Of a stretch of 64,000 nucleotides of DNA, positions 1-9,061 are shown piece after piece. This DNA comes from Gallionella sp. GTDB lineage: Bacteria; Pseudomonadota; Gammaproteobacteria; Burkholderiales; Gallionellaceae. The notes beneath the pieces were generated by a model. The model saw nothing but the letters and a program-made list of their open reading frames with translations, was not told where the DNA came from and ran no database searches. Location of the stretch: NCBI GenBank assembly GCA_024641025.1, contig JAHEDW010000003.1, forward strand, positions 24,625 through 88,624, given 5' to 3'. The position numbers were made by a program, and so were the translations under genes. Position 1 is the first letter of the stretch. The number at the start of each line of letters is the position of its first letter.

Positions 1-343
1 GGCCAGATAACTGACGCAACATCGATGCGGCTTGTTCGGCGTCAACCGGTTTTCCGAAGATAACACCGCCCAATACGACTGTGGTATCCGCGGCCAAAAC
101 AGGGAAGGGCGGTAAACCGCGAAATCGAAGCGACCCCCATCCTGCAAGAGCCTTTGCCTTGCAGATTCGCAGCACATAGTCTTCAGGATGCTCATCTGGA
201 AGTGGTGTTTCATCTATATCAACTATGCGCCGTGGATCCTGTCGCAGCAGCAACATCTCGAAATTTATTCCTACTTGCTTTAACAGCTCCCTGCGACGGG
301 GACTCTGCGATGCAAGATAGATACGTGGATGTAATATGCGCAT
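1..343 (-). CDS. maf: Maf-family nucleotide pyrophosphatase, partial
   Basis: The reading frame enters from the left window edge, so the C-terminal part is missing; about 114 residues are visible from the ATG at 341-343. The N-terminus carries the Maf signature [12 protein letters not shown], and [10 protein letters not shown] with [10 protein letters not shown] follow, matching the substrate-binding core of the family. Maf proteins hydrolyse nucleoside triphosphates, including non-canonical ones, to monophosphates; the exact substrate of this subfamily cannot be read from the fragment. It is the last visible gene of a minus-strand series with rlmH and rsfS upstream of it. The family call is firm; the subfamily is open. 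Confidence 0.9.
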   Translation of the reverse strand, partial: MRILHPRIYLASQSPRRRELLKQVGINFEMLLLRQDPRRIVDIDETPLPDEHPEDYVLRICKAKALAGWGSLRFRGLPPFPVLAADTTVVLGGVIFGKPVDAEQAASMLRQLSG

Positions 344-399
344 AAGTAAATTTGTCCCATTTGAAGCACATGATGACGAAGAGCAATTTCAACTATGTG

Positions 400-870
400 T
401 TATTCACGGTGATAAGGGTGATTGTGCATCATGCTGTGTGCCCGGTACAACTGTTCGGATAACAATACGCGCACCATGGAGTGAGGCAAGGTAAGAGCCG
501 ATAATGCCATCAACTGGCTTGCATCGTTCTTGACTGATACATCCAGTCCATCTGCGCCGCCGATAATGAATGCCACGTTTTTGCCCTCACGCATCCACAC
601 ATGCATTTGTTCCGCGAGTTCCTTGGTAGTCAGTTGCTTGCCGTGCTCGTCCATTGCTATGCGAAGACAGTCCTGCGGCAGTGCAGCGAGAATTCGCTGT
701 CCTTCTGATGCCTTGATCTGCCCTACTGTTTTGCCAGTTGATCGAGGCTCTGGCTTGATCTCCAAAAGTTCGATCTTGGCTTCGCGCGGCATTCGTTTGG
801 CGTATTCGTCGAAGCCCTTCGTGATCCAGTCAGGCATCTTGTGTCCGACCGAGACTATAATCAACTTCAT
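400..870 (-). CDS. rlmH: 23S rRNA (pseudouridine1915-N3)-methyltransferase RlmH
   Basis: The 156-residue product matches the usual RlmH length. It begins MKLIIVSVGHKMPDW, has the SAM-binding knot motif FIIGGADGL at about residues 101-109, LSALTLPH further on, and the family's C-terminal end EQLYRAHSMMHNHPYHRE. RlmH is a SPOUT (trefoil-knot) enzyme that methylates pseudouridine 1915 in helix 69 of 23S rRNA on assembled 70S ribosomes. It lies between rsfS and maf on the same strand, a common proteobacterial order. The gap to rsfS is about 100 bases and AT-rich. The ATG at 870 gives the canonical N-terminus. Confidence 0.96.
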   Translation of the reverse strand: MKLIIVSVGHKMPDWITKGFDEYAKRMPREAKIELLEIKPEPRSTGKTVGQIKASEGQRILAALPQDCLRIAMDEHGKQLTTKELAEQMHVWMREGKNVAFIIGGADGLDVSVKNDASQLMALSALTLPHSMVRVLLSEQLYRAHSMMHNHPYHRE

Positions 871-972
871 TAATTTAATACCTTGACCACGGAAAGTCTG
901 GAATAAAAACCAACATCGAAAATGTGGGAAATCATATGATATTAAAACAATACTATCATGTCATCGCAATGA

Positions 973-1335
973 TTATATTGGCGGTTTGGCCAGCTTTGGC
1001 CTTGCGGCCTGCGCCTTGCTCCACAACTCCTCCAAGTTATAGTAATCACGGATAGCTGGCTGCATGATATGTACCAGTACTTCATTTAGGTCGACTAGTA
1101 TCCACTCACCGCTGTCTTCACCCTCACAACCCATCACTTGTTCGCCCAGTTCTTTCAATTTGACCACTACATTGTCTGCAAGCGCTTTTGTCTGTCGCTT
1201 TGAAGCAGCACTTGCGATGATCATGCGATCGAATAGCGGACTGAGTTTGCTGGTATCGATTACGGTGATGTTGGCCGCTTTGATGTCTTCAAGGGCATCG
1301 ACAACGGCTTGAGTTTTTTCTTCTGTAGTCAGCAT
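973..1335 (-). CDS. rsfS: ribosome silencing factor RsfS
   Basis: The 120-residue product is of the DUF143/RsfS family, recognised by KLSPLFDRMIIASAASKRQ and the C-terminal half GEDSGEWILVDLNEVLVHIM with RDYYNLEELW. RsfS binds ribosomal protein L14 on the large subunit and blocks subunit joining, damping translation when nutrients run short. Its start overlaps the 3' end of nadD by 7 bases, the usual nadD-rsfS-rlmH order, so the three are likely co-transcribed. The C-terminal tail AQAARPKLAKPPI is slightly longer than in E. coli. Confidence 0.96.
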   Translation of the reverse strand: MLTTEEKTQAVVDALEDIKAANITVIDTSKLSPLFDRMIIASAASKRQTKALADNVVVKLKELGEQVMGCEGEDSGEWILVDLNEVLVHIMQPAIRDYYNLEELWSKAQAARPKLAKPPI

Positions 1336-1988
1336 GTTAAATATAAATGATGTTGTTGAATGTATTCGGCAACCACTTTCGGAAGCAGGTAACGAATGCT
1401 GCGTCCTTCCGCAACACGGTTGCGGATCAGTGTGGCGGAGATTTCCAGTTTCGGAATCGCCAGTTCTACGATCCCGCCACAGGCCTGCTGTGACAATGCC
1501 TGCACTGTGCAGAGTCGCTGCATAAATTGATTGCGCAATTTTCCGTTGGCACTTTGGATACGCTCTTCAAGGGTGAAACCGGGTCGGGATCCCACCACGA
1601 TGTGTGCCAGTTCGAACAATTGCTCCCATTCGTGCCAAGTGTGCAATTGAAGAAATGCATCACCACCCATCAGTAGGCACAATGGTTGCACTGTTCCCAA
1701 TTCCATACGCAATTCCCGTAAGGTGTCTACTGTATAGCAAGGTGTGGTCCGATCAACTTCCCGTTCGTCCATCACAAATGCAGGCTGCTCTGCTATTGCC
1801 AGTCTTACCATGGCGCTGCGATGCTTTGCTGATGCCTTAGGCATATCTCGATTCGGTGGCGTACCGGCAGGTATGAAGCGGATCAACTTGAGTTCCGCAA
1901 GCTCCAGCATTTCCTCGGCAAGCCGCAGATGACCGAAATGGATCGGATCAAAAGTGCCACCCAGAATGCCGATGGGTGTTATTGCCAT
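1329..1988 (-). CDS. nadD: nicotinate-nucleotide adenylyltransferase NadD
   Basis: A 219-residue NadD that adenylates nicotinic acid mononucleotide to deamido-NAD in NAD biosynthesis. The nucleotidyltransferase signature GGTFDPIHFGHLRLAEE lies near residues 10-26, GGDAFLQLHTWHEWEQL in the middle, and the C-terminal SATLIRNRVAEGRSIRYLLP holds the second nucleotide-binding motif (ISxTxIR type). Its start overlaps the stop of the upstream DUF1761 gene by 10 bases and its end overlaps rsfS, so it is translated within an operon. Length and motifs are complete. Confidence 0.96.
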   Translation of the reverse strand: MAITPIGILGGTFDPIHFGHLRLAEEMLELAELKLIRFIPAGTPPNRDMPKASAKHRSAMVRLAIAEQPAFVMDEREVDRTTPCYTVDTLRELRMELGTVQPLCLLMGGDAFLQLHTWHEWEQLFELAHIVVGSRPGFTLEERIQSANGKLRNQFMQRLCTVQALSQQACGGIVELAIPKLEISATLIRNRVAEGRSIRYLLPKVVAEYIQQHHLYLTC

Positions 1989-2401
1989 GCGCCCAGTATT
2001 GCGCCGCTAATGGTAAGTGCTAACACCACGTAACCCGCATCGATCAATGTCAGCCAGAACGAGCGCATGGAAAATAGGTTGCTGACTGCAGTGGGCAGCA
2101 GAACGAAAGCAATACCCAGCAGAAATCCTGTCAATGCTGCGTTGAGGATCATGGTTATCTTTGCGGCCGAAAGCAAGCAAGCCAACGCATAAATTGATAT
2201 GACTCCTCCCGCATATGATACACCCAGGAATATTCCCAAACCTCCATTGGCCCTTAGGTTGGTGGTACGGTCAGCCTCGCTGATATGGTTGAGCGACAAC
2301 CATTTTTTACCTAACAGGAACGGCGCGTACCATAGCCCACCAATGAGAAAATATACGACTGAAGCGACCCATACGGCTGTGTGGTTTATTTCGAAATTCA
2401 T
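1979..2401 (-). CDS. DUF1761-type four-helix membrane protein
   Basis: A 140-residue protein with four hydrophobic segments at about residues 9-29, 55-78, 84-107 and 118-138. It begins MNFEINHTAVWVASVVYFLIGGLWYAPFLLGKKW; the GGLWYAP...W pattern in helix 1 and the overall size fit the DUF1761 family, whose function is not known. It sits between aceF (14-base gap) and nadD (overlap), so it probably shares their transcript, but nothing in the sequence links it to either pathway. Family assignment is from memory of the motif pattern. Confidence 0.75.
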   Translation of the reverse strand: MNFEINHTAVWVASVVYFLIGGLWYAPFLLGKKWLSLNHISEADRTTNLRANGGLGIFLGVSYAGGVISIYALACLLSAAKITMILNAALTGFLLGIAFVLLPTAVSNLFSMRSFWLTLIDAGYVVLALTISGAILGAWQ

Positions 2402-2415
2402 CCGGCTTTCTTTCC

Positions 2416-3750
2416 CTACAGTGCCAGACGGCGCGTATCGGACAATACCTGCGAGAGGAAAACGATAAAGCGCGCAGCTGCTGCACCGTCGATTACGCGA
2501 TGGTCGTACGACATTGACAACGGCAACATCAACCGAGCCACGAACGTGTCATCCTGATGCATTGGTTTGATGATGGCCTTGGACACCCCCAGGATTGCCA
2601 ATTCTGGCGCATTGATGATGGGTGTGAAAGCAGTCCCGCCGATACCACCAAGGCTAGAGATCGAAAAGCAACCGCCCTGCATCTCAGCAGCAGTAATCTT
2701 TTTCTCCCGTGCGCGCGTGCTGATTTCGCCGAGTTCCTTGGCAAGTTGAACGATACCTTTCTTGTCTACATCGCGCAAAACCGGCACAACCAAGCCTTCC
2801 GGTGTATCCACTGCCACGCCAATATGGAAATACTGTTTGAGTATCAAATTTTCGCCGCTTGCATCCAGGGATGCGTTGAATTCGGGATACTTCTGCAGCG
2901 CGACAACGACTGCCTTGATCATGAAAGCCAGTGGTGTGATCTTGATGTTCTGCTTGGCGTATTCCGCATTGAGTTCCTTGCGGAAGGCCTCCATTTCGGT
3001 AATATCAGCTTCATCGAATTGAGTAATGTGTGGAATGGTCACCCAGTTGCGATGCAGGTTCGCGCCCGAGAGTTTCTTGATGCGCGACAATGGCTTGCTT
3101 TCGATTGCGCCGAACTTGGCGAAATCTACCACCGGCATAGCTAATACCTGCAGCCCATTTCCACCAGCAGCACCTCGCGTTTGACCAAGGGCAGATTTGA
3201 CAAAATTTTGCACATCGTCCTTGGTGACACGGCCTTTTTCTCCGCTTCCCTTTACAAGAACAATATCAACGCCTAGTTCGCGAGCGAAACGGCGTATGGC
3301 GGGGCTGGCATGAGCTTTTGCTGAAGAAGTGTCGCGGTTGAGCAGTTGCGCCATACCCTGAGTAGAAGGTTGGGCGTCTGCCCGAGCAACCTGTGAGGGT
3401 ACTTTGGCCTCAACAGCTTTTTCAGAAACCTCTTTTGCAGCAGGCGCGGTGGCCTTATTAGGCGTTGGTTGGGATGACTGATCATTCTTTTGCAGTACAC
3501 CACCGGAATCACTGCTTTCCAGCATCAGGATCACAGATCCCTGCGATACCTTGTCACCGACCTTTACCTTCAATTCCTTGACTACACCCGTGTAAGGAGA
3601 AGGTACATCCATGGCTGCTTTGTCGGTTTCCAGCGTTATAAGGTTATCCTCGGCGTTGATCTTGTCACCTGCCTTGACCATAACATCGATGATACTTACA
3701 TCCTTGTAGTCGCCGATGTCCGGCACAATTACTTGTTTGATTTCTGCCAC
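2416..3750 (-). CDS. aceF: pyruvate dehydrogenase E2, dihydrolipoyl acetyltransferase
   Basis: A 444-residue E2 of the pyruvate dehydrogenase complex, which moves the acetyl group from E1 to CoA. One lipoyl domain fills residues 1-75, with the lipoylated Lys at about 44 in LETDKAAMDVP. A linker rich in Ala, Pro and Gln follows, then the E1/E3-binding domain (SPAIRRFARELGVD) and the acetyltransferase domain ending in SYDHRVIDGAAAARF, with the catalytic His at about 417. E. coli AceF has three lipoyl domains; one is common elsewhere. I chose the GTG at 3750 because GGGGAGA lies 6 bases upstream and the product then starts with the lipoyl domain; a longer frame reaches into aceE. No E3 (lpd) gene is in the window. 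Confidence 0.95.
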   Translation of the reverse strand: MAEIKQVIVPDIGDYKDVSIIDVMVKAGDKINAEDNLITLETDKAAMDVPSPYTGVVKELKVKVGDKVSQGSVILMLESSDSGGVLQKNDQSSQPTPNKATAPAAKEVSEKAVEAKVPSQVARADAQPSTQGMAQLLNRDTSSAKAHASPAIRRFARELGVDIVLVKGSGEKGRVTKDDVQNFVKSALGQTRGAAGGNGLQVLAMPVVDFAKFGAIESKPLSRIKKLSGANLHRNWVTIPHITQFDEADITEMEAFRKELNAEYAKQNIKITPLAFMIKAVVVALQKYPEFNASLDASGENLILKQYFHIGVAVDTPEGLVVPVLRDVDKKGIVQLAKELGEISTRAREKKITAAEMQGGCFSISSLGGIGGTAFTPIINAPELAILGVSKAIIKPMHQDDTFVARLMLPLSMSYDHRVIDGAAAARFIVFLSQVLSDTRRLAL

Positions 3751-3769
3751 AGTGTGTCTCCCCTTAACC

Positions 3770-6427
3770 TTAAAGAGTCGTTGGGTTCGGTTTGTCTGTA
3801 TCAACTTTATATAGCTTGATCGCTTTGCTGACCTGGCTAACTTTGATGGAACCTTCATCGGCCAATGACTTCAATGCTGCGATAGCGATGTAATGTCGGT
3901 CAACCTCAAAGAACTTGCGCAACTTCTTGCGAGTGTCGGAACGGCCAAAGCCGTCGGTGCCCAGTACTTTGTAATGCTTTGGTAGAAATCCGCGAATTTG
4001 GTCGGCGAACGAGCGCATGTAATCGGTAGCAGCGACCACCGGCCCATTTCGACCTGCCAGACACTGCTCGACATAACTTATCTTCGACTTGGCTTCAGGA
4101 TGCAGCATGTTCCAACGTTCGCAATCCATGCCCTCACGGCGGAGTTCGGTAAAGCTGGTCACACTCCAGATGTCGGAGGAAATTCCAAAGTCCTTCTCCA
4201 GCAAATCTGCCGCAGCAATTACTTCACGAAGTATCGTGCCACTGCCGAGTAATTGAACTTTCTTGGCATCAGATTTCGCTTTTCCTTCCTTAAACAGATA
4301 CATCCCCTTGACGATGCCTGCTTCCGCCCCCTTTGGCATCGCTGGATGAGCATAATTTTCGTTCATCACGGTGAGATAATAGAACACGTCTTCCTGGTTG
4401 ATATACATGCGGCGCATACCGTCGTGGATGATCACAGCGAGTTCATATGCAAAGGTAGGGTCGTAGGAAATGCAATTTGGTATGGTCGCCGACATCAGAT
4501 GGCTATGACCGTCTTCGTGTTGTAAACCTTCGCCATTCAGGGTGGTCCGACCCGCGGTGCCTCCAAGCAGGAAGCCGCGTGCTCGCATATCTCCGGCAGC
4601 CCATGCAAGATCACCGATGCGTTGGAAGCCGAACATTGAATAATAGATATAAAAAGGCAACATCGCCTTGCCGTGGTTGGCATAAGAAGTCGCAGCAGCG
4701 ATCCATGATGACATAGCGCCGGCTTCGTTGATGCCTTCCTGCAATATCTGCCCAGACTTGTCTTCCTTGTAGAACATCAGCTGATCAGCATCCTGTGGAG
4801 TGTAGAGCTGACCTTGCTGCGAGAAAATTCCCAATTGTCTGAACATGCCTTCCATGCCGAATGTACGAGACTCGTCCGGGACAATCGGTACGATTTGCTT
4901 GCCGATATTCTTGTCTTTAACCAGGATGCCAAGCAGGCGAACAAATGCCATCGTGGTCGAGATCTCTCGATCCTCGGTGCCCTTAAGTAATGTATCAAAG
5001 GCTTCAAGTTCTGGAATTTGTAGCGGTTCAGTGACGGGTGTACGCTGAGGCACCACGCCCATCTCCCTGCTTCGTTCGGCAAGGTATTTCATTTCCAGAC
5101 TGTCTGGTGCAGGACGATAAAAATTCAGACTGGCAACTTGCTCGTCGTTCAGTGGTATGTTGAAACGATCCCGAAATTTTAACAACACTTCACCTGTCAT
5201 CTTCTTTTGTTGGTGGGTAATGTTTTGTCCTTCGCCCGCCTGACCCATGCCATAGCCCTTTACCGTCTTCGCCAGGATTACGGTCGGCTGGCCGCTGTGC
5301 TTGGTAGCTTCCGCATAAGCCGCAAATACCTTCTGAGTGCTGTGACCGCCGCGATTCAAATACCAGATCTCCTGGTCGGTCATATCTGCAACCATTTCAA
5401 GCAATTCCGGATACTTGCCAAAAAAATGCTCTCGTACATAGGCGCCATCCTTGGACTTGTAAGTCTGGTAATCGCCGTCTACCGCTTCCTCCATGCGTTT
5501 TTGCAACAAGCCATTTTTATCCTTGGCTAACAATCGATCCCATTTGCCGCCCCAAACCACCTTGATGACATTCCAGCCAGCACCACGGAATACGCCTTCC
5601 AGTTCTTGGATAATCTTGCCATTGCCACGCACCGGGCCGTCAAGGCGTTGCAGGTTGCAATTGACAACGAAGATCAGGTTGTCGAGTTTCTCGCGCCCAG
5701 CCATCGAAACAGCACCTAGTGATTCCGGTTCGTCGGTCTCGCCGTCACCTAGGAAAGCCCACACCTTTCGTCCTGCGGTCTGAGCCATGCCACGATGTTC
5801 CAAATATTTCATGAATCGGGCCTGGTAAATCGCCATGAGCGGACCGAGACCCATTGAAACGGTTGGGAACTGCCAGAAGTTTGGCATCAGCCACGGATGT
5901 GGGTAGGAAGACAAGCCACCCCCCTCGGATTCCTGTCGGAATTTATACATCTGTTCTTCGCTGATGCGCCCTTCAAGAAAGGCGCGAGCATAGATGCCGG
6001 GTGATGAATGACCCTGAAAATACACCAGATCGCCGCCGTGGCTATCTGTCTTGCCGTGAAAAAAATGATTGAAACCGACGTCATACAATGTTGCTGCAGA
6101 GGCAAAACTGGCAATATGACCACCCAGCTCGGATGAATCACGATTTGCATTCAAGACCAACACCATAGCGTTCCAGCGCATCCATGCCCGGATGCGATGC
6201 TCCAAATCCTGGTTGCCTGTAGAGCGCTGCTCTTTTTCGAGCGGAATGGTGTTGCAGTAAGGAGTGACTGCGCTGAAAGGCATGCTTGCACCGGAACTTC
6301 GCGCCTTGTCCATCAGTTGCCCGAGTAGAAAGTGGGCTCGTTCTACCCCTTCTTTTTCCAGCACTGACTCGAGGGCGTCCAGCCACTCTTGGGTTTCTTG
6401 CGGATCGTAATCAGGTAATGAAGACAT
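3770..6427 (-). CDS. aceE: pyruvate dehydrogenase E1 component (homodimeric)
   Basis: An 885-residue thiamine-diphosphate enzyme that decarboxylates pyruvate and reductively acetylates the E2 lipoyl group. The ThDP motif opens with GDGETDEPESLGAV at about 227 and closes near NCN at 256-258. The N-terminal region includes GHIASFASAATLYDVGFNHF and the C-terminal domain TDGFGRSDTRKKLRKFFEVD. Length matches the E. coli-type homodimeric E1 and not the alpha/beta type. aceF follows after 19 bases, so the two are one transcript. Upstream at 6428-6471 there is an AT-rich gap with TAATATAT on the minus strand that could hold a promoter, but I could not define a -35. Confidence 0.97.
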   Translation of the reverse strand: MSSLPDYDPQETQEWLDALESVLEKEGVERAHFLLGQLMDKARSSGASMPFSAVTPYCNTIPLEKEQRSTGNQDLEHRIRAWMRWNAMVLVLNANRDSSELGGHIASFASAATLYDVGFNHFFHGKTDSHGGDLVYFQGHSSPGIYARAFLEGRISEEQMYKFRQESEGGGLSSYPHPWLMPNFWQFPTVSMGLGPLMAIYQARFMKYLEHRGMAQTAGRKVWAFLGDGETDEPESLGAVSMAGREKLDNLIFVVNCNLQRLDGPVRGNGKIIQELEGVFRGAGWNVIKVVWGGKWDRLLAKDKNGLLQKRMEEAVDGDYQTYKSKDGAYVREHFFGKYPELLEMVADMTDQEIWYLNRGGHSTQKVFAAYAEATKHSGQPTVILAKTVKGYGMGQAGEGQNITHQQKKMTGEVLLKFRDRFNIPLNDEQVASLNFYRPAPDSLEMKYLAERSREMGVVPQRTPVTEPLQIPELEAFDTLLKGTEDREISTTMAFVRLLGILVKDKNIGKQIVPIVPDESRTFGMEGMFRQLGIFSQQGQLYTPQDADQLMFYKEDKSGQILQEGINEAGAMSSWIAAATSYANHGKAMLPFYIYYSMFGFQRIGDLAWAAGDMRARGFLLGGTAGRTTLNGEGLQHEDGHSHLMSATIPNCISYDPTFAYELAVIIHDGMRRMYINQEDVFYYLTVMNENYAHPAMPKGAEAGIVKGMYLFKEGKAKSDAKKVQLLGSGTILREVIAAADLLEKDFGISSDIWSVTSFTELRREGMDCERWNMLHPEAKSKISYVEQCLAGRNGPVVAATDYMRSFADQIRGFLPKHYKVLGTDGFGRSDTRKKLRKFFEVDRHYIAIAALKSLADEGSIKVSQVSKAIKLYKVDTDKPNPTTL

Positions 6428-6471
6428 TTTTTCGTTCTCTCACTAATTGCAGCGGTATATATTAGGTTGGC

Positions 6472-7068
6472 TTAAGCCGAGCATTTGATTGTCTTTTGCT
6501 CGGTGATGATCCACTCGACTTTCACATCTGTCGCTTCCTGCGGAATTTGCTCCATGATCTGCAGTTCGAAAGCAGCGGCAACCAACGTGGGCCGACGATC
6601 CATGCGTGCCAGAAGCTTATCGTAAAATCCGCCTCCGTAGCCCAGACGTGCGCCCTTTTTGGTAAAAGCCACACCCGGTAAAAGTGCGAATTCTACCTCA
6701 TTTAAAGCTGACACCCGCTCACACCGTTCGACTATCGGTTCGCGGATACCCCATAACCCTGCGGCCAGCTGGAATTCGGGGTCTTTCACCCAAAACAAAT
6801 CGAGTTGATTGGTGTGATGGTTAACTCGCGGTAGTGCCAATTTCTTTCCTTCCGCCAGAACCTTCGTTATCCAGACTTCGCTTGCGAATTCAGTCCCGAA
6901 ATTCATGTAACCCAGAATTGCAGAAGTATTCTGGTATTCAGGCTGCTGCATTAGGCGTTCTGCGATAGTCTGGCTGTACGCGGCACGTGTTTCTGCGGGT
7001 AGTTGTTGACGCAGCGCAAGAATTTTCTTTCGGATATCAGGCTTGGATGTTTGTGGCAATGCTGGCAT
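6472..7068 (-). CDS. 5-formyltetrahydrofolate cyclo-ligase
   Basis: A 198-residue member of the 5-FTHF cyclo-ligase family (YgfA/Fau), which converts 5-formyl-THF to 5,10-methenyl-THF with ATP and recycles this storage folate into one-carbon metabolism. The diagnostic C-terminal motif GARLGYGGGFYDKLLAR is present, with FALLPGVAFTKKG before it. The N-terminal IRKKILALRQQLP is the usual Arg/Lys-rich ATP-binding start. It begins 6 bases after the ilvA stop and is followed by aceE after 44 bases. In many proteobacteria 6S RNA precedes this gene; here ilvA leaves no room for it. Confidence 0.93.
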   Translation of the reverse strand: MPALPQTSKPDIRKKILALRQQLPAETRAAYSQTIAERLMQQPEYQNTSAILGYMNFGTEFASEVWITKVLAEGKKLALPRVNHHTNQLDLFWVKDPEFQLAAGLWGIREPIVERCERVSALNEVEFALLPGVAFTKKGARLGYGGGFYDKLLARMDRRPTLVAAAFELQIMEQIPQEATDVKVEWIITEQKTIKCSA

Positions 7069-7074
7069 TGCGGA

Positions 7075-8583
7075 TCAACCAAGGAACAACCGATATGCCG
7101 GATTGTCACTCTCGTCCCAGTAACGGTAACCGAGCGAGTCAAGGAATTCACGCAATGCCATTTTATCGTGGTGTGGCACTTGCATACCGACCAGCACCCG
7201 ACCGTAATCGGCACCGTGATTGCGATAGTGAAATAGGCTGATATTCCAATTGTGGCTCATGCTGTTGAGAAAGTTCATCAATGCGCCGGGACGCTCAGGG
7301 AATTCGAAGCGAAAAATGATCTCGTCCTTGACTTCCGGAGCATGGCCGCCGACTAAATGTCGCAGATGCAGCTTTGCCATTTCGTTGTTACTCAAGTCCA
7401 ATGTGGCGAGATTATTATGGCTTAATTTGTTGACCAATTCCTCAGTTTCCTTTTGGTCGCGGACCTGAATGCCGACGAATACCTGCGCTGCCTTAGGGTC
7501 GGCATAACGATAATTGAACTCGGTGATGTTGCGTTTTCCAAGCAGCGAGCAGAATTTCCGGAAGCTTCCAGGCGTCTCAGGTATTGTGACTGCCAATATT
7601 GCCTCGCGTTTTTCACCGATCTCTGCGCGCTCTGCAACAAAACGTAGGCGGTCAAAATTCATGTTTGCGCCACTGGCAATGGCGACCAGCGTTTCGCCCT
7701 TGACCTTCTCTCGTGCGGCATATTTTTTTGCTCCTGCAACTGAAAGTGCGCCCGCTGGCTCTAGGATGGAACGTGTGTCTTCGAATACGTCCTTGAGTGC
7801 GGCACAGGCCGCGTCAGTGTCCACCAGGATGATTTCGTCAACCAACTTTCGGCACAGGCGGAATGTCTCAGAGCCGACCTGTTTTACCGCCACGCCGTCT
7901 GCAAACAAGCCGACATGGTCTAGCGTAATGCGCCGCTTGGCTTTCAGCGAGCGATACATGGCATCTGAATCAATCGGTTGAACGCCGATGATCTTGATAT
8001 CTGGGCGCAGTAGCTTGACATAGGCAGCTACGCCGGAGATCAACCCGCCTCCGCCAATGGGAACAAAAATCGCGTGGATTGGATTGGTATGCTGGCGCAG
8101 GATTTCCATGGCAATTGTGCCCTGTCCGGCGATAACATCCGGGTCGTCATAGGGATGGACAAATGTCATCCGGCTCTGCTGCTCCAACTCTAGTGCATGC
8201 TGATAAGCATCGGAATATGAATCGCCATGCAGTACCACTTTTGCACCACGACTTGACACTGCCTGTATCTTGATCTGCGGTGTTGTAGAAGGCATCACGA
8301 TAACGGCACTGCAGCCGAGCTTTTGTGCACTTAGGGCCACGCCCTGCGCATGATTTCCTGCAGAAGCGGCGATCACGCCATGCTTGAGTTGTTCGGGGGT
8401 AAGTTGCGCCATCTTGTTGTATGCCCCACGCAGCTTGAATGAGAATACCTGCTGCACATCTTCTCGCTTGAGCAACACCGTATTGCCAATCCGCGCAGAC
8501 AGGTTGGGGGCATATTCCAACGGGCTTTCGATTGCAACATCGTAGACGCGCGCATTAAGTATGCGTTTCAAATAACCATTCAT
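7075..8583 (-). CDS. ilvA: threonine ammonia-lyase, biosynthetic
   Basis: A 502-residue biosynthetic threonine deaminase that makes 2-oxobutyrate for isoleucine synthesis. The PLP lysine is about residue 50 in FSFKLRGAYNKM, and the phosphate-binding loop is PIGGGGLISG. Two C-terminal ACT-like regulatory domains follow, one from about 330 (VTIPETPGSFRKFCSLLG) and one from about 420 (EFPERPGALMNFLNSM). This two-domain form is the isoleucine/valine-controlled type, unlike catabolic TdcB, which lacks them. It heads the minus-strand block and is divergent from apaG. No attenuator-like leader peptide is visible upstream. Confidence 0.96.
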   Translation of the reverse strand: MNGYLKRILNARVYDVAIESPLEYAPNLSARIGNTVLLKREDVQQVFSFKLRGAYNKMAQLTPEQLKHGVIAASAGNHAQGVALSAQKLGCSAVIVMPSTTPQIKIQAVSSRGAKVVLHGDSYSDAYQHALELEQQSRMTFVHPYDDPDVIAGQGTIAMEILRQHTNPIHAIFVPIGGGGLISGVAAYVKLLRPDIKIIGVQPIDSDAMYRSLKAKRRITLDHVGLFADGVAVKQVGSETFRLCRKLVDEIILVDTDAACAALKDVFEDTRSILEPAGALSVAGAKKYAAREKVKGETLVAIASGANMNFDRLRFVAERAEIGEKREAILAVTIPETPGSFRKFCSLLGKRNITEFNYRYADPKAAQVFVGIQVRDQKETEELVNKLSHNNLATLDLSNNEMAKLHLRHLVGGHAPEVKDEIIFRFEFPERPGALMNFLNSMSHNWNISLFHYRNHGADYGRVLVGMQVPHHDKMALREFLDSLGYRYWDESDNPAYRLFLG

Positions 8584-8677
8584 GATTCAACATCACCAAA
8601 AAAATACATGTGCAGATTAGCACAAAAGCGCTGCGAGCCCCTTGCGATGGCAGCAAAAATCGGTTCAAATGCCGTTC

Positions 8678-9061
8678 ATGGAAAAGATTGATACACATGA
8701 CATTGATATAAAAGTGCAGGTGAGTTACTTGCCAGAACAATCCGATGAAGCGGGCAACCGTTTCGTATTTTCCTACACCATCAGCATTACCAATCATGGA
8801 AGTGTGCCAGCTAAACTGATCAGCCGCCATTGGATCATTACCGATGCCAACCATCATGTTCAGGAAGTGCGTGGGCAGGGCGTGGTGGGTGAGCAACCTT
8901 TGCTCAAGCCTAGCCAAAGTTTTGAGTATACCAGCGGCACTGTATTGGCGACCCAAGTTGGCACGATGCGGGGCAGTTACCAGATGCAATCAGAAGATGG
9001 CGAGCAGTATGATGTCGAAATTCCGCAATTCGTATTGAGTGTCCCCCGTGTCTTGCATTAG
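8678..9061 (+). CDS. apaG: ApaG-family protein
   Basis: A 127-residue ApaG protein, an immunoglobulin-like beta-sandwich family of unsettled biochemical role, with links to divalent cation efflux reported in enterobacteria. Motifs include VQVSYLPEQSDEAGNRFVFSY, RHWIITDANHHVQEVRGQGV and VGEQPLLKPSQSFEYTSGT, all typical. The ATG at 8678 gives the standard length (125 in E. coli). An in-frame ATG at 8669 and a TTG at 8642 would lengthen it, and none of the three has a clear ribosome binding site. mltA starts inside its 3' end in another frame. Confidence 0.93.
   Translation: MEKIDTHDIDIKVQVSYLPEQSDEAGNRFVFSYTISITNHGSVPAKLISRHWIITDANHHVQEVRGQGVVGEQPLLKPSQSFEYTSGTVLATQVGTMRGSYQMQSEDGEQYDVEIPQFVLSVPRVLH

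Noticed and set aside
1604..1932. Many long open frames opposite nadD, aceF, aceE, purH and other genes
   Set aside because: They are antisense or shifted shadows of clearly conserved genes and have no conserved motifs of their own.
7069..7074. 6S RNA gene next to the 5-formyl-THF cyclo-ligase gene
   Set aside because: Only six bases separate this gene from ilvA; no 6S-like structure fits there or in the 44-base gap before aceE.
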